This document shows positions 34,255 to 43,216 of a stretch of 64,000 nt of DNA, piece by piece. The DNA comes from an uncultured Blautia sp. (GTDB lineage: Bacteria; Bacillota; Clostridia; Lachnospirales; Lachnospiraceae), in assembly GCF_947654165.1 (NCBI RefSeq), contig NZ_CANTKB010000006.1, positions 62,001 through 126,000 of the forward strand, written 5' to 3'. The position numbers were made by a program, and so were the translations under genes. Every line of letters starts with the position of its first letter. The stretch's first letter is position 1. The notes under the pieces were generated by a model, which was not told the DNA's origin, searched no databases, and worked only from the letters and a program-made list of their open reading frames with translations.

Positions 34255-35043
34255 ATGAAGAAGATAAGTATTATCTTATTATCCGCAGTACTGGTCTTTT
34301 CAATGGCTGCCTGTAATGGTGGTAAGGAAAAGGCTGATAATCAGACAGAGAAACAGACGGAAAGCGTAAAGCCAACTGAAGAAGCAGAAATGGCAACGGA
34401 AGCTGTCACAGAGGTCACAACCGAAGCTGGAAGTGAAGAGACAGAGAAAGATATTGCCGAGGTTAAAGATTCAGAAGAGAAGAATGATAAGGAAGATAAC
34501 CGGTCCGCTGATAATGAAACTGCTTCAAGGCAGGAAGAAAAGCCAAAGCAGAATGACGAGCCGGAACAGAAAGCTTCAGTAAATGATAATGAGGAAGCTG
34601 GCGGAAATCAGAGTAATGCAGGTAATGGTGGTCAGACTACAGACAGTCCGAAAGACAATGTGAGCAATCCACAGCCTGCATCCGTGGCATACAGTCCACA
34701 GAATGTTGTGTCACTTGCAACAGCAAAGTGTCAGGCAGGAGGGATGATTACCACACAGCAGAATTTACAGAACCATTTGAATGACGGTAGTATCACGCAG
34801 GAAGAGTACAATGAGTATTATCCTTACGATGGTATGGAAGGCTCTTATTATAGTGTGTTTGTAGAGACAGACCTCAACAAAGCAAGTACCATTGATGGAC
34901 AGCGGTTATCATCTGAGGATGCAATCGCAGAATATATTGCAAGTATGTTACTTTTGGAAACAGATCCGGTATTCTACATCAGTTATGATGGAGTTTACAC
35001 GACAGGCGGCACAGACTATTACGAGTTTCGATGTCACAGATAA
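34255..35043 (+). CDS. Lipoprotein with disordered stalk
   Basis: 262 residues. Residues 1-20 are a lipoprotein signal ending MAAC (lipidated Cys20). Residues about 22-150 are low-complexity Glu/Lys/Thr/Asn/Asp, an extended spacer through the wall. The C-terminal about 105 residues (SLATAKCQAGGMITTQQNLQ..., EYYPYDGMEGSYYSVFVET, VFYISYDGVYTTGG) form a compact domain I do not recognise. It sits directly before the giant adhesin, so a cell-surface role in mating contact is plausible. I reject the upstream in-frame ATG at 34159 because it precedes the signal peptide by 32 residues and runs through the leader hairpins. Confidence 0.8.
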   Translation: MKKISIILLSAVLVFSMAACNGGKEKADNQTEKQTESVKPTEEAEMATEAVTEVTTEAGSEETEKDIAEVKDSEEKNDKEDNRSADNETASRQEEKPKQNDEPEQKASVNDNEEAGGNQSNAGNGGQTTDSPKDNVSNPQPASVAYSPQNVVSLATAKCQAGGMITTQQNLQNHLNDGSITQEEYNEYYPYDGMEGSYYSVFVETDLNKASTIDGQRLSSEDAIAEYIASMLLLETDPVFYISYDGVYTTGGTDYYEFRCHR

Positions 35044-35069
35044 ATAAAAACGAATAGAAGCAGAAGGAA

Positions 35070-35106
35070 GAAAGATGTAAGCCATAAACTTATGTCTTTC
35101 TTTTTT
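35070..35106 (+). terminator. Terminator hairpin before the adhesin, with conserved apex
   Basis: GAAAGA/TCTTTC stem followed by T6, enclosing a 19-base apex (35076-35094) that is nearly identical to the apex of the terminator after the adhesin (40532-40550). It ends the lipoprotein transcript or acts as an attenuator for the adhesin. Confidence 0.65.
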
Positions 35107-35133
35107 ATGCGTAAATTAAGGAGGAAAGAGCAC

Positions 35134-38100
35134 ATGAAACAGAAACTAAAGCGTTTTATGGCAGGATTTATGGCTATGCTCACACTGGTTGGAACACTCT
35201 TTACGAATGGAACAACAGCATTTGCAGCCAGTCCGCAGGCAAATATTGCGTTTTGGAATGCGTCAGTCAAAAATTCCGGAGAAGTAAGTGAGCTGAAGCC
35301 CGGATATAATCATGGCAAGATTCTGTATTCAATTCTTGACGGAAATTCTGCATATTGTATGAATTTCGGATTAAGAGCAGATGGCGGTCAGCTTATGAAC
35401 AGCTACGATGATGCGAGCACATCAATGTCAGCACAGCAGAGAAAGCTTTTAAGTTACTGCCTTTATTATGGGTTTAACAGTACACAAAAGGCGGCACCAA
35501 GCAACAGTCAGTGCGATGAGTATATCGCAACTCAGGCAATGGTATGGGTTATTGTAGCAGATATCTTTGGAACCGGAAGCGGTGATTCAGCAGCAAGAAA
35601 GCTCTGTAACACAGCACCAAGTCCTGATTCTTCATACAGCTATTATGAGAGACTCAGGGACAATATCAGCAGCTCCTACAATGCAACACTTCCAAGTTTT
35701 GCATCACGCAGAACCAGTGAGGCACCAACTTATGAATTAAAGTGGAATGAGGGAAGTCAGAGATTTGAAACAACATTATCTGACAGCAATGGTGTTTTAT
35801 CGGATTTTGATTTTGGCATCAGCGGATATTCTGTTGATAAGAATGGCAACAGTATTACAATCTCTTCAACGAGCGTGAATACTACAGCTACAACAGGAAC
35901 ATTCACATCCAATGCTGGCAAGGTTGAGACAACATCAAGCTGTGTATTCTGGCTTACAGGAAAGAGCGGATATCAGGAGTTTATTTCTGAAAGACCGACA
36001 GCAGATCCTATCAAAGCATATATCAAGGTCAAGACAGAGAATATCGGATATGGTGAGCTTACAAAGACAGATGAGTCAAGCGGAGTGAAGCTTTCTGGTG
36101 CAGTTTATGGAATCTATTCTGACAGCGGATGCACAAACAGAGTACAGACCATGACAACAGATGGAAACGGATATGCAAAGTCAGCTGCACTTGTGGCAGG
36201 CACTTATTATGTACAAGAGATTACCGCTCCAAAGGGATATGTCCTTTCAGGTAAGGTTCATACACTTACTGTAAAAGCAGGACAGACAACAGGAATCTCT
36301 GCAACAGATAAAGAGCAGCTTGGAGCAATCACAATCTATAAAGAGGGTGAGGTGCTTAGCTCATGGAATGGAAGCAATTTCACTTATGAGAAAAAGAAGC
36401 TTTCCGGAGCAGCGTTCAAGGTAACTGCAGGAGCAGATATCTACAAGGCAGATGGTACAAAGGTGTATAGTGCTGGCGATGTAGTGGCAGAAAGCCTTAC
36501 AACAGGAACTGACGGACAGGTGGTATTATCTGACCTTCATCTTGGAACTTATGTGGTTACAGAGATTAAGAGCATTGAGGGATATACAATCAATACCACA
36601 CCTCAGACAGTAGCAGTTGAGTATAAGGACCAGACTGTGACAGTACAGTATGAATCAACTACGATTGAGAATACAAGACAGAAAGCGGATGTATCTGTCG
36701 TAAAGAAGGACTCTGATACAGAGAATCCTCTTGATGGCGGCAAGTACACACTTTATGCAGGAAACGACATCAAGAACTATGCAGGACAGGTCATTGTAAC
36801 AAAGGGTACAGCCCTTGAGACAGTAACCACAGGTGAGGACGGAAGTGCCAGCTACAGCGTGGATCTGCCTATTTCAAACGGATATTATATCCAAGAGACA
36901 CAGGCACCATATGCATATATCAGAAACCAGTCTGATGTATATAGCTTCAATTTCAATGTATTACCTGAAACACAGGCAAAGACATCATTCAGCCACACGT
37001 TTGTAAATGACAGAACTACAGCAAAGATTCATATCTACAAGGTAGACAAGGAGTCAGGCAAGGCAGTTGCCCAGGGAGATGCAAGCCTTGAAGGTGCAGT
37101 TTATGGTCTTTATGCGAGAAACGATATCGTGCATCCGGACGGAGCAACAGGTGTTGTATTTAAAGCAGGGGACTTAGTTGCAACTCTTACAACAGATAAG
37201 AATGGCGAGGCAGAGGTAAATAACCTTTATCTTGGCAACTATTATGTGAAAGAAATCACACCATCAGAAGGCTATCTTCTTGATGAAGAGGAGCATGATG
37301 TAGTATGCGACTACGAGGGAGACTTAGTAGCAGAGGTATCAAGAAGTACAACTTCCGCAGAGCAGGTCATCAAGCAGCCATTCCAGCTTATCAAGGTATC
37401 GGACAATGGCGATGATACTGAAGCAGGACTTCTTGCAGGAGCAGAGTTTACAGCTTACTTAAAATCATCTTTACCTGTAAAGGAAGATGGAAGCTATGAC
37501 TTTGATAAGGCAACTCCAGTAGTAATCGGTGAAAATGGAGCCACAACAATCACATCAGACGACAAAGGACATGCGGTATCCATTGCAATCCCTTATGGAA
37601 CTTATGTGGTAATTGAGTCAAAGACTCCCCACAACATGAAAACTATAAAGCCATTTGAGGTAAAGATTAAGGAGAACCATCCAACAGAGCCTCAGACATG
37701 GAGAGTTTTCTTAGACAGGGAGTTTACAGCAAAGCTTCGTGTAATCAAGAAGGATTCTGATACAAAGCAGACAGTACTTGTACCAAATGCTGAGTTTAAG
37801 ATTTTCAATCTTGATAAGAACGAATATGTAACCCAGTACACGACTTATCCGTCAAAGGTTAAGCATACTTCATTCTTTACTGATGAGGACGGAGATTTAA
37901 TCTTACCGGAGGCACTGAAAATCGGTAACTACCGCATTGAGGAAGTATCTGCACCATACGGATATGTTGTAAATGATAAGTATGTCAGCATCTCTGTTGA
38001 TACTGATACAGCATTTGAAACAGATGGTGATACAAATGATGCAATCATTACTGTGGAATATTCCGATGCCCCTGCAGTCGGAGAAATGACTGTAGAAAAG

Positions 38101-40512
38101 AAGGGTGAGGTACTTGACGGATTCAAGGGTGGACTTCTTGCAAGCTCATATGAGAAAGAGTTTGTTTATAAGGAAGGCTCACTTGCCGGAGCAAAATTCA
38201 AAGTTTATGCTGCCGAGGATATTTACACAGCAGACAACCAGAAGGATGCAGACGGAAACCGCATTAAGTATTACAGCAAGGGAGACCTTGTGACAACTCT
38301 TACAACTGGCAAGGATGGAAAGGCAACAGCTAAGAATCTTCCTCTTGGACAGTACAGAGTTGTGGAAGTGGAAGCTCCATACGGATATGTATTAAATCCG
38401 AATGAGCAGAAAGTGACATTCACATATGTGGATGATAAGACACCTGTTATCAAGGAAAGCCTTACTTTCTCAGATGACAGACAGAAGCTTGATATGTCAG
38501 TGACTAAGCTTGATGCAGAAGATAACACACCGATTGCAGGTGCAGTATTTGGTCTTTATGCAGACGAGGATATCAAGAATGTAGATGGCAAGGTAATTAT
38601 CGAGAAAGGCACACTTCTTGAGAAGACAACATCTGATGAGAATGGAAAGATTGCTTTTGTTAAGGATTATCCATTTGCAAAATATGTTGCAAGGGAGCTT
38701 GTAAAGCCTGCCGGATATGTGACAAATGAGGAAGCAGTAAACTTTGATACAAAATATCAGGGACAGGATGTTAAGACTGCTGTATATAACAGCGAGTATA
38801 AGAACACTCCTACAACCTTTGAGTTTACAAAGACAGATATCACAAGCGGTGCAGAGCTTACAGGTGCAACACTTACTGTACTTGATAAGGATGGAAATGT
38901 GGTAGACACATGGACATCTGATGTTAAGGAAGCACATGTGATCAAGAGACTTGTAGTTGGAGAGACTTACACTCTTCGTGAGGAATTTGCTCCTTACGGA
39001 TACCTCAAGGCAACTGATATCCAGTTTACAGTTGAGGACACAGGCAAAGTGCAGCATGTAGAGATGAAGGATGAAGTTCCTACAGGTTCCATCGTTATCA
39101 ATAAGGACGGCGAATTTGTAACAGACACTACTCTTATGAAGGGTTACTGGTACGACTTTATCTTCAATTTCTTCAAGGACAGCCTTGCAGGAGTAACTTT
39201 TGATGTATATGCAAAAGAGGATATCGTAAGTGCTGACGGACTTGACACTGTATATCATAAGGCAGGAGACAAGGTGGCAACCATCGTGACAAATGATAAG
39301 GGTATCGCAAGAATTGATGACCTTCCACTTGGCAGATATTATCTTGTTGAGACAAAGACCATTGATGGATTTGTATTAGATGATACACCGATTGAAGCAG
39401 ACCTTTCCTATATCGACCAGAATACAAAGGTTGTGTTTGCAGGAATGGATGTGACAAATGAGCGTCAGAAAGTACAGATTTCAGTTACAAAGACTGACTC
39501 AGAGACAAAGAAAGAGCTTGAGGGTGCAGTATTCGGCTTATTTGCGAAAGAAGACATTGTGAACAAAGATGGCAAGGTAATCGTAAAAGCTGATACACAG
39601 ATTGAGAGAACAGTAACAGGAAAGGATGGCAAAGTAACATTTACTTCTGACCTTCCACTTGGACAGTATTATGTCAAGGAGATTGAGTCACCAAAGGGCT
39701 ATGTGAAGTCTGATAAGATTTTTGATGTGGATGCTTCATATCAGGGAGATAAGGTAAAGGTTATAGAGTTTGAGGCAGCATTTGAAAATGCACCGATCAA
39801 GGTAGAAATTTCAAAGACTGATATCACAGGCGAGAAAGAATTACCCGGAGCAAAGCTTTCAGTTATTGATGCTGATGGAAAGCTTGTTGAGAGCTGGACA
39901 TCAGAGGCAGGAAAGACTCATATGATTGAGAGACTTCCTGTCGGAAAGTACACACTTAGAGAGGAATCTGCACCATATGGATATAAGGTGGCAAGTGATG
40001 TAACCTTTGAAGTAAAGGAGACAGCAGAAATCCAGAAGGTATCCATGAAGGATGAGCAGGCAGTCGGTAAGATTGTCATTGAGAAAACTGACAAAGTAAC
40101 CGGAAAGCCGATCGAGGGTGTTGTATTTGAAGTAAGGGATAAGGACGGAAAGGTGCTTGATACACTCACTACTGACAAGAATGGTCATGCAGAGAGCAAT
40201 GAGTTTCCTATCTGTACTTACAATGAGGATGGAACATTTAAGGAAGATATCCATTATACAGTAGTTGAGACAAAAGCAGCTGACGGATATATCCTTGATG
40301 AGACAGCACACGATGTAACACTTCGATATGATGACAATGCACCGGATGTTGTTGTAACAACACTTAAGCTTGTCAATGTACCGACAGAGCCTAAGCTTCC
40401 ACAGACAGGCGACAATGCAAATCCGCTTCTTTATCTTGGAATCGGTGCACTTGCACTTATTACAGGTGTTGGAGTAGGACTTCGTGGAAGAAAGAAAAAG
40501 AATAAACAGTAA
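35134..40512 (+). CDS. Giant thioester/CnaB LPXTG surface adhesin (SpaA-like)
   Basis: 1,792-residue wall-anchored adhesin. Signal peptide about 1-30 (MAMLTLVGTLFTNGTTAFAA), then a thioester domain with the Cys75 (AYCMNFG) and Gln134 (YIATQAMVW) pair that can form an internal reactive thioester. About 13 CnaB/SpaA repeats follow (roughly 310-1750), each with an N-terminal Lys (e.g. GELTKTD, DVSVVKKD, KLDMSVTKLD) and a C-terminal E-box (EITAPKGY, EVSAPYGY, EVEAPYGY, EIESPKGY) for isopeptide cross-links. C-terminus: LPQTG (Leu1755-Gly1759), membrane helix and basic tail for sortase anchoring. Start at ATG 35134 behind AAGGAGGAAAG. Probably binds partner cells during conjugation (inference). No sortase gene is visible in the window. 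Confidence 0.92.
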   Translation: MKQKLKRFMAGFMAMLTLVGTLFTNGTTAFAASPQANIAFWNASVKNSGEVSELKPGYNHGKILYSILDGNSAYCMNFGLRADGGQLMNSYDDASTSMSAQQRKLLSYCLYYGFNSTQKAAPSNSQCDEYIATQAMVWVIVADIFGTGSGDSAARKLCNTAPSPDSSYSYYERLRDNISSSYNATLPSFASRRTSEAPTYELKWNEGSQRFETTLSDSNGVLSDFDFGISGYSVDKNGNSITISSTSVNTTATTGTFTSNAGKVETTSSCVFWLTGKSGYQEFISERPTADPIKAYIKVKTENIGYGELTKTDESSGVKLSGAVYGIYSDSGCTNRVQTMTTDGNGYAKSAALVAGTYYVQEITAPKGYVLSGKVHTLTVKAGQTTGISATDKEQLGAITIYKEGEVLSSWNGSNFTYEKKKLSGAAFKVTAGADIYKADGTKVYSAGDVVAESLTTGTDGQVVLSDLHLGTYVVTEIKSIEGYTINTTPQTVAVEYKDQTVTVQYESTTIENTRQKADVSVVKKDSDTENPLDGGKYTLYAGNDIKNYAGQVIVTKGTALETVTTGEDGSASYSVDLPISNGYYIQETQAPYAYIRNQSDVYSFNFNVLPETQAKTSFSHTFVNDRTTAKIHIYKVDKESGKAVAQGDASLEGAVYGLYARNDIVHPDGATGVVFKAGDLVATLTTDKNGEAEVNNLYLGNYYVKEITPSEGYLLDEEEHDVVCDYEGDLVAEVSRSTTSAEQVIKQPFQLIKVSDNGDDTEAGLLAGAEFTAYLKSSLPVKEDGSYDFDKATPVVIGENGATTITSDDKGHAVSIAIPYGTYVVIESKTPHNMKTIKPFEVKIKENHPTEPQTWRVFLDREFTAKLRVIKKDSDTKQTVLVPNAEFKIFNLDKNEYVTQYTTYPSKVKHTSFFTDEDGDLILPEALKIGNYRIEEVSAPYGYVVNDKYVSISVDTDTAFETDGDTNDAIITVEYSDAPAVGEMTVEKKGEVLDGFKGGLLASSYEKEFVYKEGSLAGAKFKVYAAEDIYTADNQKDADGNRIKYYSKGDLVTTLTTGKDGKATAKNLPLGQYRVVEVEAPYGYVLNPNEQKVTFTYVDDKTPVIKESLTFSDDRQKLDMSVTKLDAEDNTPIAGAVFGLYADEDIKNVDGKVIIEKGTLLEKTTSDENGKIAFVKDYPFAKYVARELVKPAGYVTNEEAVNFDTKYQGQDVKTAVYNSEYKNTPTTFEFTKTDITSGAELTGATLTVLDKDGNVVDTWTSDVKEAHVIKRLVVGETYTLREEFAPYGYLKATDIQFTVEDTGKVQHVEMKDEVPTGSIVINKDGEFVTDTTLMKGYWYDFIFNFFKDSLAGVTFDVYAKEDIVSADGLDTVYHKAGDKVATIVTNDKGIARIDDLPLGRYYLVETKTIDGFVLDDTPIEADLSYIDQNTKVVFAGMDVTNERQKVQISVTKTDSETKKELEGAVFGLFAKEDIVNKDGKVIVKADTQIERTVTGKDGKVTFTSDLPLGQYYVKEIESPKGYVKSDKIFDVDASYQGDKVKVIEFEAAFENAPIKVEISKTDITGEKELPGAKLSVIDADGKLVESWTSEAGKTHMIERLPVGKYTLREESAPYGYKVASDVTFEVKETAEIQKVSMKDEQAVGKIVIEKTDKVTGKPIEGVVFEVRDKDGKVLDTLTTDKNGHAESNEFPICTYNEDGTFKEDIHYTVVETKAADGYILDETAHDVTLRYDDNAPDVVVTTLKLVNVPTEPKLPQTGDNANPLLYLGIGALALITGVGVGLRGRKKKNKQ

Positions 40513-40523
40513 TAATTAACCTT

Positions 40524-40564
40524 GCGGGGAATGTAAGCCAGTAACTTATGTTCCCCGCTTTTTT
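40524..40564 (+). terminator. Terminator after the adhesin, same apex as the one before it
   Basis: GCGGGGAA/TTCCCCGC 8-bp stem and T6, with the 19-base apex at 40532-40550 that differs from 35076-35094 at only two positions although the stems differ completely. Confidence 0.8.
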
Positions 40565-40585
40565 AGATTAAGGAGGAACCGTAAT

Positions 40586-41581
40586 ATGATGAATTACGAG
40601 ATTTTTAAGGAAGTAGTAAAAGAAAAGTTTATGGATTATATGCCTGAGAAGTTCAAAGGAATGGAGCTTGTGGCAGAACCCGTGGAAAAGGTGAATGTTA
40701 CTCTTGATGGCATCATCTTAAGAGAGGAAGGCAGGAATATTTCGCCTACGATTTATATCAATGACATGTATAAGAAGTATCAGGACTGTGGTGATCTTGA
40801 GGAAACACTTATGGCTGCATGTGACTTTATGGAAAGGGCATATGAGCAGGTTCCGGTTGTTGATGTGGACAGTATTATGAAGGATGCTAACGAGAAGATT
40901 GTATTCCAGCTCATCAATACAGAGCAGAATAAGACATTTTTGGAACAGGTGCCGCACAGAGAGTTCCAGGATCTTTCTATTGTATATAAGGTAATTATCA
41001 GTGCCGATAAGGATGCGGTGCAGAGTTCTAAAATTACAAATGCATTTGCGAAAAGACTTGGGATGAGCGAGGAACAGCTCTTTAAGTGTGCTGCTGAAAA
41101 CACAAGAAGAATCTTCCCACCTGTAGTACGAAGCATGAATGACATTATGAGAGAAATGTTCGCAAGGGATGGGATGCCACAGGAGATCGCAGAGATGATG
41201 ATAGCTGAGATTCCACCGGAGCAGACGATGTGGGTGATTTCCAATGAAAAGGGTATCAATGGTGCAGCATCCATGCTTTATGAGAATGAGCTTCATGAGC
41301 TGGCAGAGAGTTTAGAGAGTGACCTTTATATTCTCCCTTCAAGTGTGCATGAGGTTATTGCTGTATCTTCAGATATGGGAAGCCCTGAGATGCTTGCACA
41401 GATGGTAGTTGAGGTAAATATGCAGGAGGTGTCTTTGGACGAAAGACTTTCCAATCAGGTATATCACTATGATAAGGATTTAAGAAAACTTACCCTTGCA
41501 ACTGATACACCGAACAAGAGACTTGATGGTATCGTTGCAGAACCTCCCCTTGTATATGATGCGAAGGAAAAGTCCAGATAG
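40586..41581 (+). CDS. Conserved ICE protein of unknown function (DUF5688-like)
   Basis: 331 residues, soluble and acidic. It begins NYEIFKEVVKEKFMDYMPEK and has PTIYINDMYKKYQDCGDLEE, HREFQDLSIVYKVIISADKD and the C-terminal LPSSVHEVIAVSSDMGSPEM, with no catalytic signature I can name. I believe it is the DUF5688 family common in these elements. Starts behind AAGGAGG and is followed within ten bases by a 38-residue ORF and the RadC-like gene, so it belongs to the same operon. Confidence 0.8.
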   Translation: MMNYEIFKEVVKEKFMDYMPEKFKGMELVAEPVEKVNVTLDGIILREEGRNISPTIYINDMYKKYQDCGDLEETLMAACDFMERAYEQVPVVDVDSIMKDANEKIVFQLINTEQNKTFLEQVPHREFQDLSIVYKVIISADKDAVQSSKITNAFAKRLGMSEEQLFKCAAENTRRIFPPVVRSMNDIMREMFARDGMPQEIAEMMIAEIPPEQTMWVISNEKGINGAASMLYENELHELAESLESDLYILPSSVHEVIAVSSDMGSPEMLAQMVVEVNMQEVSLDERLSNQVYHYDKDLRKLTLATDTPNKRLDGIVAEPPLVYDAKEKSR

Positions 41582-41590
41582 GAGGCAGTT

Positions 41591-41707
41591 ATGGAGCAGG
41601 AACTTACAATGGAAGAACTCATTGCTCTCATAAACAGCCAGAAAGGTGACTTTGTTATCCGTGTCGAGTTTGGAGAGGAGGCGGTGTCAGATGCCAAAGA
41701 AGAATGA
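41591..41707 (+). CDS. Small acidic ORF, 38 residues
   Basis: ATG at 41591 behind GGAGGCAG, reading MEQELTMEELIALINSQKGD and on to EEAVSDAKEE. Its 3' end overlaps the start of the RadC-like gene by 17 bases and contains that gene's ribosome binding site (GAGGAGG), so translation of the two is likely coupled. A helix-plus-strand peptide with no known family; the protein FVIRVEF strand suggests it folds on a partner. Confidence 0.5.
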   Translation: MEQELTMEELIALINSQKGDFVIRVEFGEEAVSDAKEE

Positions 41708-42230
41708 CTTCAAGCTTGATGTGGTTTCGGTAAGACTTGTAAAGGATGCTCCGATTTATTCGGAGCACACCTTTAACAATCCGGCGGATATAGCTGCTGT
41801 CATGGGAGACTGTATGTGCCAGTTTGACAGGGAAGTAGTGTGTGTGGTCAATCTAAGGTCAGATTTAAAACCTATCAATGTGCATTTTGCAAGTGTTGGT
41901 TCTTTAAATGAGGCAATGGCACATCCGAGAGAGCTGTTTAAATCAAGTATCTTAAGCAATGCCGCAAGCATGATGTTAATCCACTGTCATCCATCCGGGA
42001 ACGTATTCCCAAGCAAGGCAGACACGATGATGACGGACCGCATGAACAAGCTGTGTGAGCTGATGGGAATACCTCTTATTGACCATATCATAGTCGGTGG
42101 AGACAATCGTGAATTTTTCAGTTTCAGGGAAAAAGGCATGATTGATAATCCTAAGATTACCCTGAGCACAGATTACCGGACACTTGATATCAAGTCACCG
42201 CTTGTAGCAGAGCAGGGAAAGGCAAGGTGA
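41691..42230 (+). CDS. RadC-like JAB/MPN domain protein
   Basis: 179 residues with the JAMM metalloprotease-like motif HCHPSGNVFPSKAD (His98, His100, Ser102, Asp111). RadC-like proteins are frequent on ICEs and plasmids, often with unproven DNA-repair or anti-defence roles. I start at ATG 41691 behind GAGGAGGCGG; an in-frame ATG 45 bases upstream has no matching site. It is followed four bases later by the TOPRIM gene. Confidence 0.88.
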   Translation: MPKKNDFKLDVVSVRLVKDAPIYSEHTFNNPADIAAVMGDCMCQFDREVVCVVNLRSDLKPINVHFASVGSLNEAMAHPRELFKSSILSNAASMMLIHCHPSGNVFPSKADTMMTDRMNKLCELMGIPLIDHIIVGGDNREFFSFREKGMIDNPKITLSTDYRTLDIKSPLVAEQGKAR

Positions 42231-42234
42231 AAGC

Positions 42235-43212
42235 ATGGATGGAAGATTTACGGATGAAGAGCTTGCCATAGCAAAGAGTGTTGACCTGTGTGCAGTGGCA
42301 GAAAGCCTTGGGTATACAGTAAAGAGGATTGGCAAATACCACACTTTAAAGGAGATGGATTCCATCCGTATCTATAACAGAAGCCATTGGTACAGATGGT
42401 CAAGGCAGTTTGACAAAGGCAACAATGGCGGCTCACAGATAGATTTCTTACGGGTATTTTGTGGAATGAGTGTAAAAGAGGCGGTGTTCTGGCTTTTAGA
42501 TTTCGCAGGATACAGAAGAATTGAGAAGCCTGTAAAGCAGCCACTTGTTCATCAGGTATCGCAGAAGCAGGCAGAGGAGAGAAAGCCGTTTGTCCTACCG
42601 GAACCGGCAGGAGATAATTCCTATCTTATTTCATATCTGAATCAGGAGAGAGGGATCAGCAGAGCAGTCATAGATCTGTTTTTAAAAGATGGATTGATTT
42701 ATGAGAGCAGGCATTACCACAATGTTGTTTTCAAGGGAAATGATAAAAATGGAGTGACAAGATTTGCAAGTATGAGAGGCGTGTTTGATAAGCAGGGCAA
42801 GCCATTCAAGTGTGATGTCACAGGCAATGATAAAAACTATGGATTTAATGTAGTAAATGTTAACAGTACAGAGCTTGTAGTATTTGAGGCTGCAATCGAC
42901 CTTATGAGTTATGTGGATATCTTCACGGATTATGAATCAAATAAGCTGGCACTTGGGATGCTTGCAGATGCACCACTTGAGACTTTTCTTCAGGAACATC
43001 CGCAGATTACTTCCATCCGGTTCTGCCTTGATAGAGATGAGCCGGGGAGAAAAGCAGCAGCTGAACTTATGAGAAAGTATTATGAGCTTGGATATGAGGT
43101 AGAAGACTGTCCGCCTCCAGCCGGATATAAGGATTACAACGAGTGGCTTGTAGCGGCAAAGCTTAATCTGAACAGGATGAATAAGCGAGCAGATGAACCA
43201 GTCAGGGCATGA
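42235..43212 (+). CDS. Primase-like protein with TOPRIM domain (DUF3991-TOPRIM)
   Basis: 325 residues. N-terminal region (about 10-100) resembles the DUF3991/CHC2-like domain (VAESLGYTVKRIGKYHTLKE, QIDFLRVFCGMSVKEAVFWLL), and the C-terminal TOPRIM fold has the Glu in LVVFEAAIDLMS and the DxD in FCLDRDEPGRKAA (Asp266, Asp268). Such proteins are thought to prime or process DNA during conjugative transfer. It lies immediately before the hairpin array, which supports a role at an origin. Confidence 0.85.
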   Translation: MDGRFTDEELAIAKSVDLCAVAESLGYTVKRIGKYHTLKEMDSIRIYNRSHWYRWSRQFDKGNNGGSQIDFLRVFCGMSVKEAVFWLLDFAGYRRIEKPVKQPLVHQVSQKQAEERKPFVLPEPAGDNSYLISYLNQERGISRAVIDLFLKDGLIYESRHYHNVVFKGNDKNGVTRFASMRGVFDKQGKPFKCDVTGNDKNYGFNVVNVNSTELVVFEAAIDLMSYVDIFTDYESNKLALGMLADAPLETFLQEHPQITSIRFCLDRDEPGRKAAAELMRKYYELGYEVEDCPPPAGYKDYNEWLVAAKLNLNRMNKRADEPVRA

Positions 43213-43216
43213 GAAA

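Noticed and set aside
38497..39258. 253-codon minus-strand ORF opposite the adhesin
   Set aside because: Cys/Leu/Ile-rich antisense of the repetitive CnaB region, with no start signal.
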